A stretch of 30,437 bases of DNA, taken from positions 1 through 30,437 of IMG/VR virus record IMGVR_UViG_3300009550_000043. The stretch is one strand, 5' to 3'. Both the position numbers and the translations under genes were made by a program. Under the pieces are notes generated by a model. The model was not told the DNA's origin, did no database searches, and saw only the letters and a program-made list of their open reading frames with translations. Each line of letters begins with the position of its first letter. Position 1 is the stretch's first letter. The DNA is from a virus. Shown in pieces: positions 6,000-13,969 of this stretch.

Positions 6000-8210
6000 T
6001 TATGCTACTGCTCCACCAAAATTCTTTAATAATACTTTGTTTGTTTTACCAGACTTAGCAGCATTTTTAAATGATGAAGTAAGTTGCCCTTTAGTTGCAC
6101 CAATTTCTGGAGCAAATTCTGTTCCTTCTGTCTTTAATGTACCTATGCCACCTTTTAGCAAGTAGTAAGTATCATAACCATGAATGTCATTTTTAATAAT
6201 ACATTTATTTTTTCTGTATTCTTTATTAGCTTCTTTTCTCCAATCGTTAGCTTCATCAGTATGGAATCCCCATTGACCACTTTCAACTTCATACATATCT
6301 TGTAGTTTGTTTTTCCATCCATAATGTCCATCAGATATAAAGAACCCTAGAGTATTTACTGCATAATTTTTAGAAAGATTTTGTAGAAGTGCTGTTGTAA
6401 GTCCTCTTCTACTTGAATTTCCTATAATTAATCTTCCATCAAGTTTAATACTCATTCCGGCATAATACTCTGTTCTCAATCTTTTGATATCAAGGGAACT
6501 ATCAATATAAGGTCTTGAACCATTTGCATCACCATCAGATATTACTACTAAATTCATTTTATCTACATTATGCTTTCTTTGAAAATCTTTTACAATTTGA
6601 GTTGTTGCAACAAGAGCTTCGTTTAATGGTGTTGAACCATAACCTTCTTGAGTAGCCATTATATATCTTTCATCACCTGTCCAATAATTACTGGTCTTTT
6701 CTTTTCTTACAAAACAATGATATATTGCTTCTTCAAAATCAGCTTTTTTCAAGGTTGATGATATAATTTGTGGCATCGATAATGTTTGATTATCTAACTC
6801 ACCATCTATTTGTTTAAATTTAGCTTTATAATTTTCTGTAGTAAATCCATAGATATCAAAAGGAATATTTACTTTCCTACAAAATACTGCTAGGTGAACT
6901 ACTTGGTCAAGGACATCTCCCATACAACATGACATACTTCCTGAGTAATCAATTAAACCAATCATTCCATGATTTTTTGAATCAGCCAATCTTGTGACTC
7001 TTGAGAATATATCATCATCAGTTTTATATGCCCATAGTTTATTTACATTGATTGAACCAGTTCTAGCTGTTTGAGCTCTTGTCCATCTATAAGCTGCTTT
7101 TCTTAATTCAAATTCTTTGACTGCAAATCCAACATCTCTTTGAACTTTCTTATAGTACTCTTTAAAATCTTTTCTATATGATTCATAATCTTTATCATAC
7201 TCACCTAGAAGTTCTCTATATTTTTCTATATTTTCTTTTCTACTTTTGTCTAATGATTTATAGTCAATAATTATTTTTGATAATGTATCTTTAGAAAATT
7301 GAGATGCTAAAGCTTTAGTTCTACTCTTGCCTTCATCTGAAAAATCTAATAAATCTCTCTCTTTTCTTCTAAAGTTTTCATCAGTATTAGATACATCTTC
7401 TTCCATAGAATGTGATGGTGGATTAGATGAATCCTCCTCCGGGGAAGGCGTATTCTCTTCGTCGCTTCTTGAGCTAGAATCATTGGTCTCTTTGCGATCG
7501 TCAGAGTCCTCGCTAACATCCTCAGATTTGGATTCAAAACTTTGTTGTTCTTGTTCATAATCATCATGGCCACTTTGTGATGGTCCATCTTGATTTTCTT
7601 CATTACCATTATTCTCATTATCCAAATCTAGGTCTGGCATTTGAGGTGGTTCTAATAATTCTGGAGTATTTTCTTTTGTGTATGCTAATATAGCTTTTAC
7701 AACTTCAATAACATCGGCAAATGTATCAGTTTTCATTGTTCTATTATATAGTTCCATCTCTTCATCGTTAAATGGAATATCAAGGTGTGTACCTACTTTT
7801 GCTTTTAGATTAACTTTATCTATAAGTTTCATATCATCAAAATCATGGTCATCACCAAAAAATCCATCTTCGAATAATTTAGCATATCCTCTTTGGAAAG
7901 GTCCTATTAAACCAACATATCTAGATTTTATTTTTCTTTCAATCCTAGCATCTTCTACAACATTAATATATGTACGAGGACATCCTTCCAATTTTTCTGG
8001 AGAATCATGCCATCCTTCAAATGGTGTTTCCAATGCATGGCCAACTTCATGACCTATTAATAAATCATTTACGTCTTTACCTTTGTCCGCCCATTGTGGA
8101 AGACCAAGGATTCTATTTTTAATATCAAACCATGCTGTTTCATAGTTTCCATGTTGAACTGTAATATTTTCAGTTGCTAAGAGTTTAGCTAATATAGATT
8201 TTTGTGACAT
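6000..8210 (-). CDS. metalloprotease-like/VWA (CobT-like) protein
   Basis: 736 aa. Near the N terminus is a zincin-type HEVGH (54-58), followed by an N-x-x-EDARIE motif (residues 83-91) that could supply the third zinc ligand. Residues about 195-300 form a long acidic, Ser/Glu-rich disordered linker. A charged helical part follows, then a von Willebrand A domain with a full MIDAS: DYSGS (421-425), T527 in GSTPLNEAL and D559 in ISDGD. CobT-type cobaltochelatase subunits have the same acidic linker plus C-terminal VWA layout and work with a CobS-type ATPase, encoded immediately downstream. Its ATG directly follows the stop of a 22-aa gene whose G-rich end can serve as ribosome site. The domains are clear; the substrate is unknown. 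Confidence 0.88.
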   Translation of the reverse strand: MSQKSILAKLLATENITVQHGNYETAWFDIKNRILGLPQWADKGKDVNDLLIGHEVGHALETPFEGWHDSPEKLEGCPRTYINVVEDARIERKIKSRYVGLIGPFQRGYAKLFEDGFFGDDHDFDDMKLIDKVNLKAKVGTHLDIPFNDEEMELYNRTMKTDTFADVIEVVKAILAYTKENTPELLEPPQMPDLDLDNENNGNEENQDGPSQSGHDDYEQEQQSFESKSEDVSEDSDDRKETNDSSSRSDEENTPSPEEDSSNPPSHSMEEDVSNTDENFRRKERDLLDFSDEGKSRTKALASQFSKDTLSKIIIDYKSLDKSRKENIEKYRELLGEYDKDYESYRKDFKEYYKKVQRDVGFAVKEFELRKAAYRWTRAQTARTGSINVNKLWAYKTDDDIFSRVTRLADSKNHGMIGLIDYSGSMSCCMGDVLDQVVHLAVFCRKVNIPFDIYGFTTENYKAKFKQIDGELDNQTLSMPQIISSTLKKADFEEAIYHCFVRKEKTSNYWTGDERYIMATQEGYGSTPLNEALVATTQIVKDFQRKHNVDKMNLVVISDGDANGSRPYIDSSLDIKRLRTEYYAGMSIKLDGRLIIGNSSRRGLTTALLQNLSKNYAVNTLGFFISDGHYGWKNKLQDMYEVESGQWGFHTDEANDWRKEANKEYRKNKCIIKNDIHGYDTYYLLKGGIGTLKTEGTEFAPEIGATKGQLTSSFKNAAKSGKTNKVLLKNFGGAVA

Positions 8211-8211
8211 A

Positions 8212-8280
8212 TTAGTTTTCCCCCCATACTACCATGAGCGTGATTTGAATTGTTATGATTATGATTCCGATTATATCCAT
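8212..8280 (-). CDS. 22-aa hydrophobic microprotein
   Basis: ATG at 8280, TAA at 8212, 22 codons. It starts MDIIGIIIITIQITLMVV and ends with WGEN, so nearly the whole peptide is one transmembrane segment. An excellent AAGGAG (8286-8291) stands 5 nt before the ATG and the operon promoter lies just upstream, which supports real translation. The stop is one base before the ATG of the 736-aa gene, so it may be a leader peptide that couples translation, or a functional membrane microprotein. No family recognised. Confidence 0.6.
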   Translation of the reverse strand: MDIIGIIIITIQITLMVVWGEN

Positions 8281-8312
8281 TAAAACTCCTTACATTTTTA
8301 ATTTATATATCT

Positions 8313-8345
8313 ATTATACACCGTTTTTGCGCAAATGTAAACGGT
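8313..8345 (-). promoter_or_regulatory. promoter with overlapping inverted repeat, VWA operon
   Basis: Minus strand: -35 TTTACA (8336-8341), 17-bp spacer, -10 TATAAT (8313-8318), then TAGATA as at cobS. The 7-bp inverted repeat ACCGTTT/AAACGGT (8320-8326 and 8339-8345) overlaps it. The block is a near copy of 5942-5974. Confidence 0.78.
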
Positions 8346-8351
8346 TTTTTT

Positions 8352-8374
8352 AAAAAAAAGTGAATTATTTTCAC
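8352..8374 (-). terminator. Rho-independent terminator after gp46
   Basis: Minus strand: stem GTGAA/TTCAC (8370-8374 with 8360-8364), 5-nt loop, followed directly by eight T (8352-8359). It lies about 35 bp after the gp46 stop and before the VWA promoter. Confidence 0.65.
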
Positions 8375-8407
8375 AATTCCATTACCTGCCGTACACGCGG
8401 GTAGGAA

Positions 8408-10123
8408 TTATTTTATCTTAGAAAAGTTATTTTTCTTAAAAAACTCTATTTTTGATCTGAATTTATCTTGTAGAACATCACCTTTGTGTGATATAATAAA
8501 CACGTTAGTATCTTCTTCAAGAGTACCAAGTATCTTTGTTAAACAATCTACACCATCCACATCTAAACTTGAATCAAATGTTTCATCCAATACCAACAAA
8601 TTTGTTGATGCTGAATTTTTCATCTTGGCTATATGCCTCCAAGTAAATAGTAATGATAAATCGATTCTTTGTTTCTCACCTTCTGAAAAGGATGCATAGT
8701 TAAATGAATCTCTATGTCTTGACCTAATGGTCTCATTAAAGTTTTCATCTAAATGGAACGATACAAAGAAATCTAATATTTGTAAATAATGATTAATTAG
8801 TTTATTCATAACTGGTAAATACTGTTTGATTACTTTTGTTTTAATTCCAGTATCTTTTAACATTTCACCAATCACTTCATTATAAGTTCTTTCTTCTACA
8901 AACTCTAATTTCTTCTCAGTAAGTTTATTTCTTTTCTTATTAAGACTTGTTTTTTCTCTTTTAGCCTTTGATACATCTCCAGTTTGACTCATTAATCCAT
9001 CAATCTCTTTTTGTATCTTAGTAATCTCACCCTGATGTACACCAATGGTATCATTATTTCTATTTATCTTTTCTTGTCTCTGACGAAGTTGATTTAATAA
9101 ATTAGCATTCTCTACTTGTTCATTCTTTAATTGACCAATAGATTTCTTTAAATCAGCCTTTGCTACTTGTAGTTCATTTGCTTTGGACTTAATAGAAGTT
9201 TGTTTTTCTTCTTTTAAACTTTCATCTATCTCTTGGTCACATGTTGGACAGTTATCATTATCCTCATAGAATCTAGATTCCTTTACAAGGTCTCTTATTT
9301 TAGAATTAAAATTTAAATCATATCCTTCAAGGGTAGACATTTTCTTGGCTTGTTCTACCTGGTCCTTTTCACTACTCTTAAGTTGAACCATTAAACCTTC
9401 GCCAAGGTCTTTTGAATCTTCAAATAGTTTTGTTATTTCATCTTTATGAGAATTAATACTTTCTCTTTTCTTTTCTATTTGGTCATCGTTTAACTCTTGT
9501 AAATCTTTTATATATTTTTCAGATGCTGTGATTTTAGTTTTTGTAATATCTAATGTATGGTCTAAATCTACTAACTGTTCTCTAATTTTAATATTCCTTT
9601 CCTTTAATAGAATATTCATTTTAGTAAATATATTAATATCCAATAAATCTTCTATTACGTGTCTACGCGTCCATGCGGGTAATTGCATAAATGGAATAAA
9701 AGAACTACTACCTAATACAACCACCTGGTGAAATGATTTATGGTCAAGCTTTAGAATGTTTTGTTCAAGGAACTTTTGGTAATCCCTTACATTACTAGCT
9801 TGATTAATCATATTTCCATTTTGCCATATCTCAAATTTGTTAGGTTTAATACCTCTTACAATTTTAAAATCTACTTGGCCAATAGAAAATTCAATTTCAA
9901 CTAAAGAATCTTTACCATTAATTGAGTTAATTAACTGGCCTTTCTTTATATCTCTATGTGATTTACCAAACAAACCAAATGATAAGGCATCTAATAATGT
10001 AGATTTACCTGCACCATTTTGTCCTACGATTAATGTTGTTGGGGCTCTTTGTAAGTCGATTTCAATAGGGTCGTTCCCTGTTGACAGAAAATTCTGCCAT
10101 TTACATGATTTAAATGTTATCAT
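8408..10123 (-). CDS. 46: recombination nuclease ATPase subunit gp46 (Rad50/SbcC-like)
   Basis: 571 aa against 560 in T4. Walker A GQNGAGKS (34-41) is followed by long coiled-coil arms with a zinc-hook CPTC at 292-295, then the ABC signature FSEGEKQR and Walker B LLVLDETFDSSLD near the C terminus. With gp47 it forms the Rad50/Mre11-like complex that resects DNA ends for recombination-dependent replication and host DNA breakdown. Its ATG overlaps the stop of the 55-aa gene (ATGA). It is the last gene of the gp55-47-46 transcript, ended by a hairpin terminator. Confidence 0.97.
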   Translation of the reverse strand: MITFKSCKWQNFLSTGNDPIEIDLQRAPTTLIVGQNGAGKSTLLDALSFGLFGKSHRDIKKGQLINSINGKDSLVEIEFSIGQVDFKIVRGIKPNKFEIWQNGNMINQASNVRDYQKFLEQNILKLDHKSFHQVVVLGSSSFIPFMQLPAWTRRHVIEDLLDINIFTKMNILLKERNIKIREQLVDLDHTLDITKTKITASEKYIKDLQELNDDQIEKKRESINSHKDEITKLFEDSKDLGEGLMVQLKSSEKDQVEQAKKMSTLEGYDLNFNSKIRDLVKESRFYEDNDNCPTCDQEIDESLKEEKQTSIKSKANELQVAKADLKKSIGQLKNEQVENANLLNQLRQRQEKINRNNDTIGVHQGEITKIQKEIDGLMSQTGDVSKAKREKTSLNKKRNKLTEKKLEFVEERTYNEVIGEMLKDTGIKTKVIKQYLPVMNKLINHYLQILDFFVSFHLDENFNETIRSRHRDSFNYASFSEGEKQRIDLSLLFTWRHIAKMKNSASTNLLVLDETFDSSLDVDGVDCLTKILGTLEEDTNVFIISHKGDVLQDKFRSKIEFFKKNNFSKIK

Positions 10124-10287
10124 ACTATATATTTATCTCTATCCTTACTAGCTGTATATTTGGTACCAGTCTTACGACCATAGTAAGGTTTCTTTTCAAT
10201 TCCTTTTGTTCCTTCTCCGCTTAATACAAATAACATAATACAAAAAAGGCTAGATACAACTCCGAATGTTATTATTACTGCATCCAT
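10120..10287 (-). CDS. 55-aa membrane protein between gp47 and gp46
   Basis: 55 aa from ATG 10287 to TGA 10120. The ATG shares a base with the gp47 stop (TAATG) and the stop overlaps the gp46 ATG (ATGA), so all three are translationally coupled. A hydrophobic N-terminal segment (residues 3-22, AVIITFGVVSSLFCIMLFVL) is followed by a basic, tyrosine-rich tail (KKPYYGRKTGTKYTASK), giving a single-pass protein with the positive tail probably in the cytoplasm. T4 also has small unknown genes between 47 and 46. Position suggests a link to the recombination nuclease, possibly membrane tethering, but this is inference. Confidence 0.75.
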   Translation of the reverse strand: MDAVIITFGVVSSLFCIMLFVLSGEGTKGIEKKPYYGRKTGTKYTASKDRDKYIV

Positions 10288-11348
10288 TATACTACCTCTA
10301 AATTCTGTGCTTCAGTGTATAGCTTTTTCAATTCAACTTTTAAATGTTCTTTATCTAAATCAGTTTCTACAGCTTCCACATAAGTATCTAATAACGAGGT
10401 TGTATCTTCGAGAGATATCTTATCATCTTCTACGCTCTCTCCAAGATATTCTTCAAAGCTTTCCGCTATTTTTAACTCATAAGTATCTACACTTTGTAGC
10501 CTATCAACAAACTTATCAAACATATATAAGTCATTTTTATTTATAACAATAAGTTTTATGAATTTTTGACTGTATTGACTTACATCAACTTTGTCATAAT
10601 CTGTTTTTGTATCATCATATATTACCTTTTTAAACATAGTAATAGGATTTCTTATTGCTTCAATTTTTCTGGTATCAGTATCTAATATGTGGAAATACTT
10701 AGGGTCATCAACATCAGCCCAAGTAAATTCCATTTGAGAACCTAAATAATGTACGTTCCCTTTTGTAGATTTAGTATGGAAATGACCTGATAATACCATT
10801 TCAAATCTATCAAATATTTCTGAATTCATACCATGAGGGTTTGTTTGTCCTGGCATCATATCAAATCCTTTGAGTTCTAAATGAGCACCAAGGATTGAGG
10901 CCTTACAATTTTTTGACCACTCAACATATTCTTGATAGTTAGAATTATTAATCCATGGAAGAACAGCTACTTTTAATCCATCATAATCTAATACTGTAGG
11001 TTTCATACAGATATTAACGTTGGTTGTGAAATAACCTAATAGTTCTTTTAAGCTACAAAGCTCATTTGTATTTTTAAAATAAACATCATGATTACCAGGA
11101 ATGATATCCATAGAAATACCAGCATCACGCATTGGTTCTAAGAAATGATGTCTGTTTGCATTAAGTGCTTTAAAGTTAACAAATTTTCTATGCTCATAGT
11201 AATCACCTAAATGAAGTATTTGAGTTATACCATGTTCTTTTAAATATGGAAAGAATATTTCCCCATAGAATCTTTCATTATACTTTAGAAATATATCACT
11301 ACTATTCCTGACACCACAGTGAGTGTCGTTTAATATTGCTATTTTCAT
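10287..11348 (-). CDS. 47: recombination nuclease gp47 (Mre11/SbcD-like)
   Basis: 353 aa against 339 in T4. Calcineurin-like phosphoesterase motifs appear in order: NDTH (7-10), LGDYYEH (47-53), GNHD (85-88), a G-A-H-L-E segment and GHFH near residue 193. These supply the two-metal site of Mre11-type nucleases. The protein pairs with gp46 to process double-strand ends. Its ATG overlaps the gp55 stop by 4 bp and it is followed by the 55-aa membrane gene. Confidence 0.96.
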   Translation of the reverse strand: MKIAILNDTHCGVRNSSDIFLKYNERFYGEIFFPYLKEHGITQILHLGDYYEHRKFVNFKALNANRHHFLEPMRDAGISMDIIPGNHDVYFKNTNELCSLKELLGYFTTNVNICMKPTVLDYDGLKVAVLPWINNSNYQEYVEWSKNCKASILGAHLELKGFDMMPGQTNPHGMNSEIFDRFEMVLSGHFHTKSTKGNVHYLGSQMEFTWADVDDPKYFHILDTDTRKIEAIRNPITMFKKVIYDDTKTDYDKVDVSQYSQKFIKLIVINKNDLYMFDKFVDRLQSVDTYELKIAESFEEYLGESVEDDKISLEDTTSLLDTYVEAVETDLDKEHLKVELKKLYTEAQNLEVV

Positions 11349-11929
11349 TTAAAGAATAACTCCAGTTTTGCTTTATCTTTTGCTTTCTTTTTCTCTTCTT
11401 TTGCAAAGGTATTAATTGCTTGGTCTTTCTTTCTAACCTCACCAATTCTAGCTTTTAATGTATCAACATATGCCATTGTTTCTTGTGCAGTTTCACCATC
11501 CATACCAGCTTGTACAAAATCGTCAATACCCATTTTCTCAATGAATTTAAACTTAATCTCTTGTTGTTTCTTTTCTTTCATTATTCTACGTATAAATGCA
11601 TAATAACATATTTGTGTAAAATAAGAAAAAGCGTTTGGTTTTCCTGTCCTTGTAGCAGTTTCTATATTATAATTACCAATAGCTCTTAAGCAATTTTCTA
11701 CAGCATCCATAACCATTTCTTCTCTATAAGTATATCTTACAAAGTTTGGTCTGTGGGATAATCCTTCTGAAATTTTTATAAAACATCGAGCGATGTAATC
11801 TGTGACTTTTGGTACTTCTTTATTTTTTTCTCTTAAATCTCTGCATTCAACAGCATAGTCCATGACTGCTTCAGAGAATTCGCGATTGTTGACGTAATGA
11901 GCCTTTTCTTTAGGCTTTAATTTTGCCAT
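11345..11929 (-). CDS. 55: late-transcription sigma factor gp55
   Basis: 194 aa (T4 gp55 is 185). It shares the YVNNREF start, the ISEGLSHRPNF-YTYREEMVMDAVENCLRAIGNY region (sigma region-2-like) and the PNAFSYFTQICYYAFIRRIMKEKK segment. gp55 directs host RNA polymerase to TATAAATA late promoters and touches the gp45 clamp through its C terminus; here the last residues are LELFFK, a hydrophobic tail that fits such a clamp contact. Several exact TATAAATA sites in the window are its expected targets. It is the first gene after its own sigma70-like promoter and has a strong GGAGG ribosome site. Confidence 0.94.
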   Translation of the reverse strand: MAKLKPKEKAHYVNNREFSEAVMDYAVECRDLREKNKEVPKVTDYIARCFIKISEGLSHRPNFVRYTYREEMVMDAVENCLRAIGNYNIETATRTGKPNAFSYFTQICYYAFIRRIMKEKKQQEIKFKFIEKMGIDDFVQAGMDGETAQETMAYVDTLKARIGEVRKKDQAINTFAKEEKKKAKDKAKLELFFK

Positions 11930-11951
11930 AGGTTTTCCTCCATAATTATCT

Positions 11952-11980
11952 ATTATATCACATTTCTGCGTAAAAGTAAA
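11952..11980 (-). promoter_or_regulatory. sigma70-like promoter of gp55-47-46
   Basis: Minus strand: -35 TTTACT (11975-11980), 17-bp spacer, extended -10 TGATATAAT with TATAAT at 11952-11957. It faces away from the plus-strand promoter at 12016-12044, with an A/T-tract between the two. Confidence 0.75.
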
Positions 11981-12015
11981 CTGTTATTTATTTAAAAAAA
12001 AAATGAAAAAAACAG

Positions 12016-12044
12016 TGTACAAATCCTAGTTTTTATGATATAAT
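12016..12044 (+). promoter_or_regulatory. plus-strand sigma70-like promoter (antisense)
   Basis: Plus strand: -35 TGTACA (12016-12021), exactly 17 bp, extended -10 TGATATAAT with TATAAT at 12039-12044. It has the same form as the gp43 and gp45 promoters. The expected start is near 12051. No plus-strand gene follows, so the transcript would be antisense to the Sm-like gene and possibly uvsW. A weak ATCC/GGAT hairpin with a T-rich tail follows near 12110-12130. Confidence 0.6.
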
Positions 12045-12078
12045 AATATAGTACCCCAGGGAGGGAGAGTATACAAAA

Positions 12079-12474
12079 TTAGTGTATGGTATAATCTTTA
12101 TCCTTGAGGATTCTTTCTTCATCATATCGATCCATTAGTTCTTCTTCTAATTCTTTCATGATTTGAATGTCGGATTTAGGAGAAGGAACTGGCCTTCTTC
12201 TTTCATTTAACTTTAAAGCAAAGTCAATGTAAGCTTCTTTCACATCCTCAGCAACTTGAACATGACTTAAAATAGTTCTCTTTAGAACTTTAAAAGCTTT
12301 TGTTTCTGAGAATGGAAACCATGGAGTAAATTGGAATCCACCTATAAGATTACTTGTTATAACCAAAGGTCTTTCGATTATATAAGAATCATCGTTTTTC
12401 ACTGAACATAGTGCGATAATTTCTTCGCCATTCATTAGCTTAAAGTGTCTTATGTTTAGTTCCTTTACTTCCAT
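12079..12474 (-). CDS. Sm-like (LSm-type) phage protein, 131 aa
   Basis: 131 aa. The N-terminal part HFKLMNGEEIIALCSV, then IIERPLVI, the FTPWFPFSE motif and LSHVQVAEDVKEAYIDFALKL resemble a small beta-barrel (Sm-like) family that is common in marine T4-like phages. The C-terminal 35 residues are charged and probably helical. Sm-like folds often bind RNA, but for this phage family that has not been shown to my knowledge. It starts one base after the uvsW stop. A TATAAATA lies only 6 nt before the ATG and no ribosome site is visible. Its 3' end faces the antisense promoter. Confidence 0.8.
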   Translation of the reverse strand: MEVKELNIRHFKLMNGEEIIALCSVKNDDSYIIERPLVITSNLIGGFQFTPWFPFSETKAFKVLKRTILSHVQVAEDVKEAYIDFALKLNERRRPVPSPKSDIQIMKELEEELMDRYDEERILKDKDYTIH

Positions 12475-12475
12475 A

Positions 12476-13969
12476 TTATATATTTATATCATGCAGATTG
12501 TAATCAAACTTTTCTTTGGAATATATTTTAATTCTTTCAGCTGCATGGTTGAGTGTATAGTTTTTCCTTGACTTCCAATGTAAATCATCAGCTATGTCAA
12601 AGACCTTAGTATTTCTACCGTCCGGAGATTTCCTCAAACCTCTTCCTATTGATTGTAGGACTCTAATTTGAGATTTACTAGGACTTGCAAAAACAATATT
12701 GTGAAGACGCTTAATGTTAATACCAGTAGAAAAGGTACCAAGAGAAGCCACAATAATTGCATTGTCCTCTTTTTCAGTAATTGCACGGGTATCTTCTCTG
12801 CTATCAACATCGGTTTCTCCAGATACATAGAATAGTTTTCTATCATCTTTTATTTTTTCCTTTAATAAATTGTGTAATGGTTTTCCATGCTTTTCAACAT
12901 AATTAAATAATACTAATGTATTACCTTCTAGGTCTAAAGCCAGGTTAGCTATAAAGTTATTTCTTGGTTGATATCCTACTATAAAATCTATCTCTTCCTG
13001 ATAATCTCTTTGTACTTTACAGTATTCATCTTTATATTTTAATAATAACATATCGATACTTAACTTAGCAAGAGTATCATCATCCATTAATTGTTTTGTG
13101 GTTGTGACTTTATGTACAGGTCCAAATAAACCTTCCAATACTAATTGATGTGTTTGAGTACCATCTAACGTACCAGTACATCCTATACGATATTCAGCTT
13201 CAGTACATTTTTCCATAATTGATGTTAATGATTTAGCTTTAAACTGATGAGCTTCATCTCCAACAACCATACCAAACCTTTGATACCATTGTGGCCCTAA
13301 TTTATAAATCGATTGCCAGGTAGATATTATAACTCTATTCCTTATATTATCTCTATCTGCTCCACCATATACTTTATAACATAATTCGTCGTTATTAAAT
13401 GTATCATCTTGTGAAGAATACTCAGCAAAGTCAGAGTACATCTGCTCAACCAATGATGTGGTGGGTACTATTATTAATACATCATCTTTACAGTAATCTA
13501 AATACCATTTAATTGCCAGATATATAATCAGACTCTTGCCTGAGGCCGTAGGTGATAATAGTAATCCATTCTTATTCTGTAATGTGCACGACAGTGCATC
13601 TAGTTGATAGTTCCTAGGTATTATCCTATTACCTGCACCAGAAATCACCAGAGGGTCCAAAAAGGCTTTTAGGTCAATATTTTGAGTTTCACCCAAATTA
13701 CCGTAGCCCGCAGATGCGGCTGTTATAACCTTGTAGCCCCTCACTTCTGCGAACTCTTTTAAATATTTGAATAAACCGTTATATAAAGTTTGTCTTTTAT
13801 AATCATAAAGTCTTATCTTTCCATCCCACATACGATTACGGTATGCTGGCATAAATTTATAACCTGGAACGAAAAAACAAAAATGTTCGGACAATTCTTT
13901 CTCAATGCCCTTATCACATGATACGTACATAAACGTTTCATTCATTTTTGCTACTTTAATTACATCCAT
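12476..13969 (-). CDS. uvsW: RNA-DNA and DNA helicase UvsW
   Basis: 497 aa. Superfamily 2 helicase motifs: PTASGKS (motif I, 140-146), IVPT (Ia), GDEAHQF (motif II, DEAH at 238-241), CTGTLDG (motif III), and QSIGRGLRKS (motif VI, about 443). The N-terminal portion has the PGYKFMPAYRNRMWDGKIRLYD segment typical of UvsW. It unwinds R-loops and branched DNA and promotes the shift from origin- to recombination-primed replication. In T4 it is a late gene; a TATAAATA lies 54 bp upstream, inside the previous gene. It overlaps the glycosyltransferase-like gene by 10 bp. Confidence 0.95.
   Translation of the reverse strand: MDVIKVAKMNETFMYVSCDKGIEKELSEHFCFFVPGYKFMPAYRNRMWDGKIRLYDYKRQTLYNGLFKYLKEFAEVRGYKVITAASAGYGNLGETQNIDLKAFLDPLVISGAGNRIIPRNYQLDALSCTLQNKNGLLLSPTASGKSLIIYLAIKWYLDYCKDDVLIIVPTTSLVEQMYSDFAEYSSQDDTFNNDELCYKVYGGADRDNIRNRVIISTWQSIYKLGPQWYQRFGMVVGDEAHQFKAKSLTSIMEKCTEAEYRIGCTGTLDGTQTHQLVLEGLFGPVHKVTTTKQLMDDDTLAKLSIDMLLLKYKDEYCKVQRDYQEEIDFIVGYQPRNNFIANLALDLEGNTLVLFNYVEKHGKPLHNLLKEKIKDDRKLFYVSGETDVDSREDTRAITEKEDNAIIVASLGTFSTGINIKRLHNIVFASPSKSQIRVLQSIGRGLRKSPDGRNTKVFDIADDLHWKSRKNYTLNHAAERIKIYSKEKFDYNLHDINI

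Noticed and set aside
10538-10545. TATAAATA on the minus strand inside gp47
   Set aside because: It is formed by V-I-N-K codons and no gene start follows at a suitable distance.
12481-12488. TATAAATA six bases before the Sm-like gene
   Set aside because: It is made by the last codons of uvsW (D-I-N-I-stop). I mention it in the leaderless finding but do not list it as a promoter feature because coding constraint alone could produce it.
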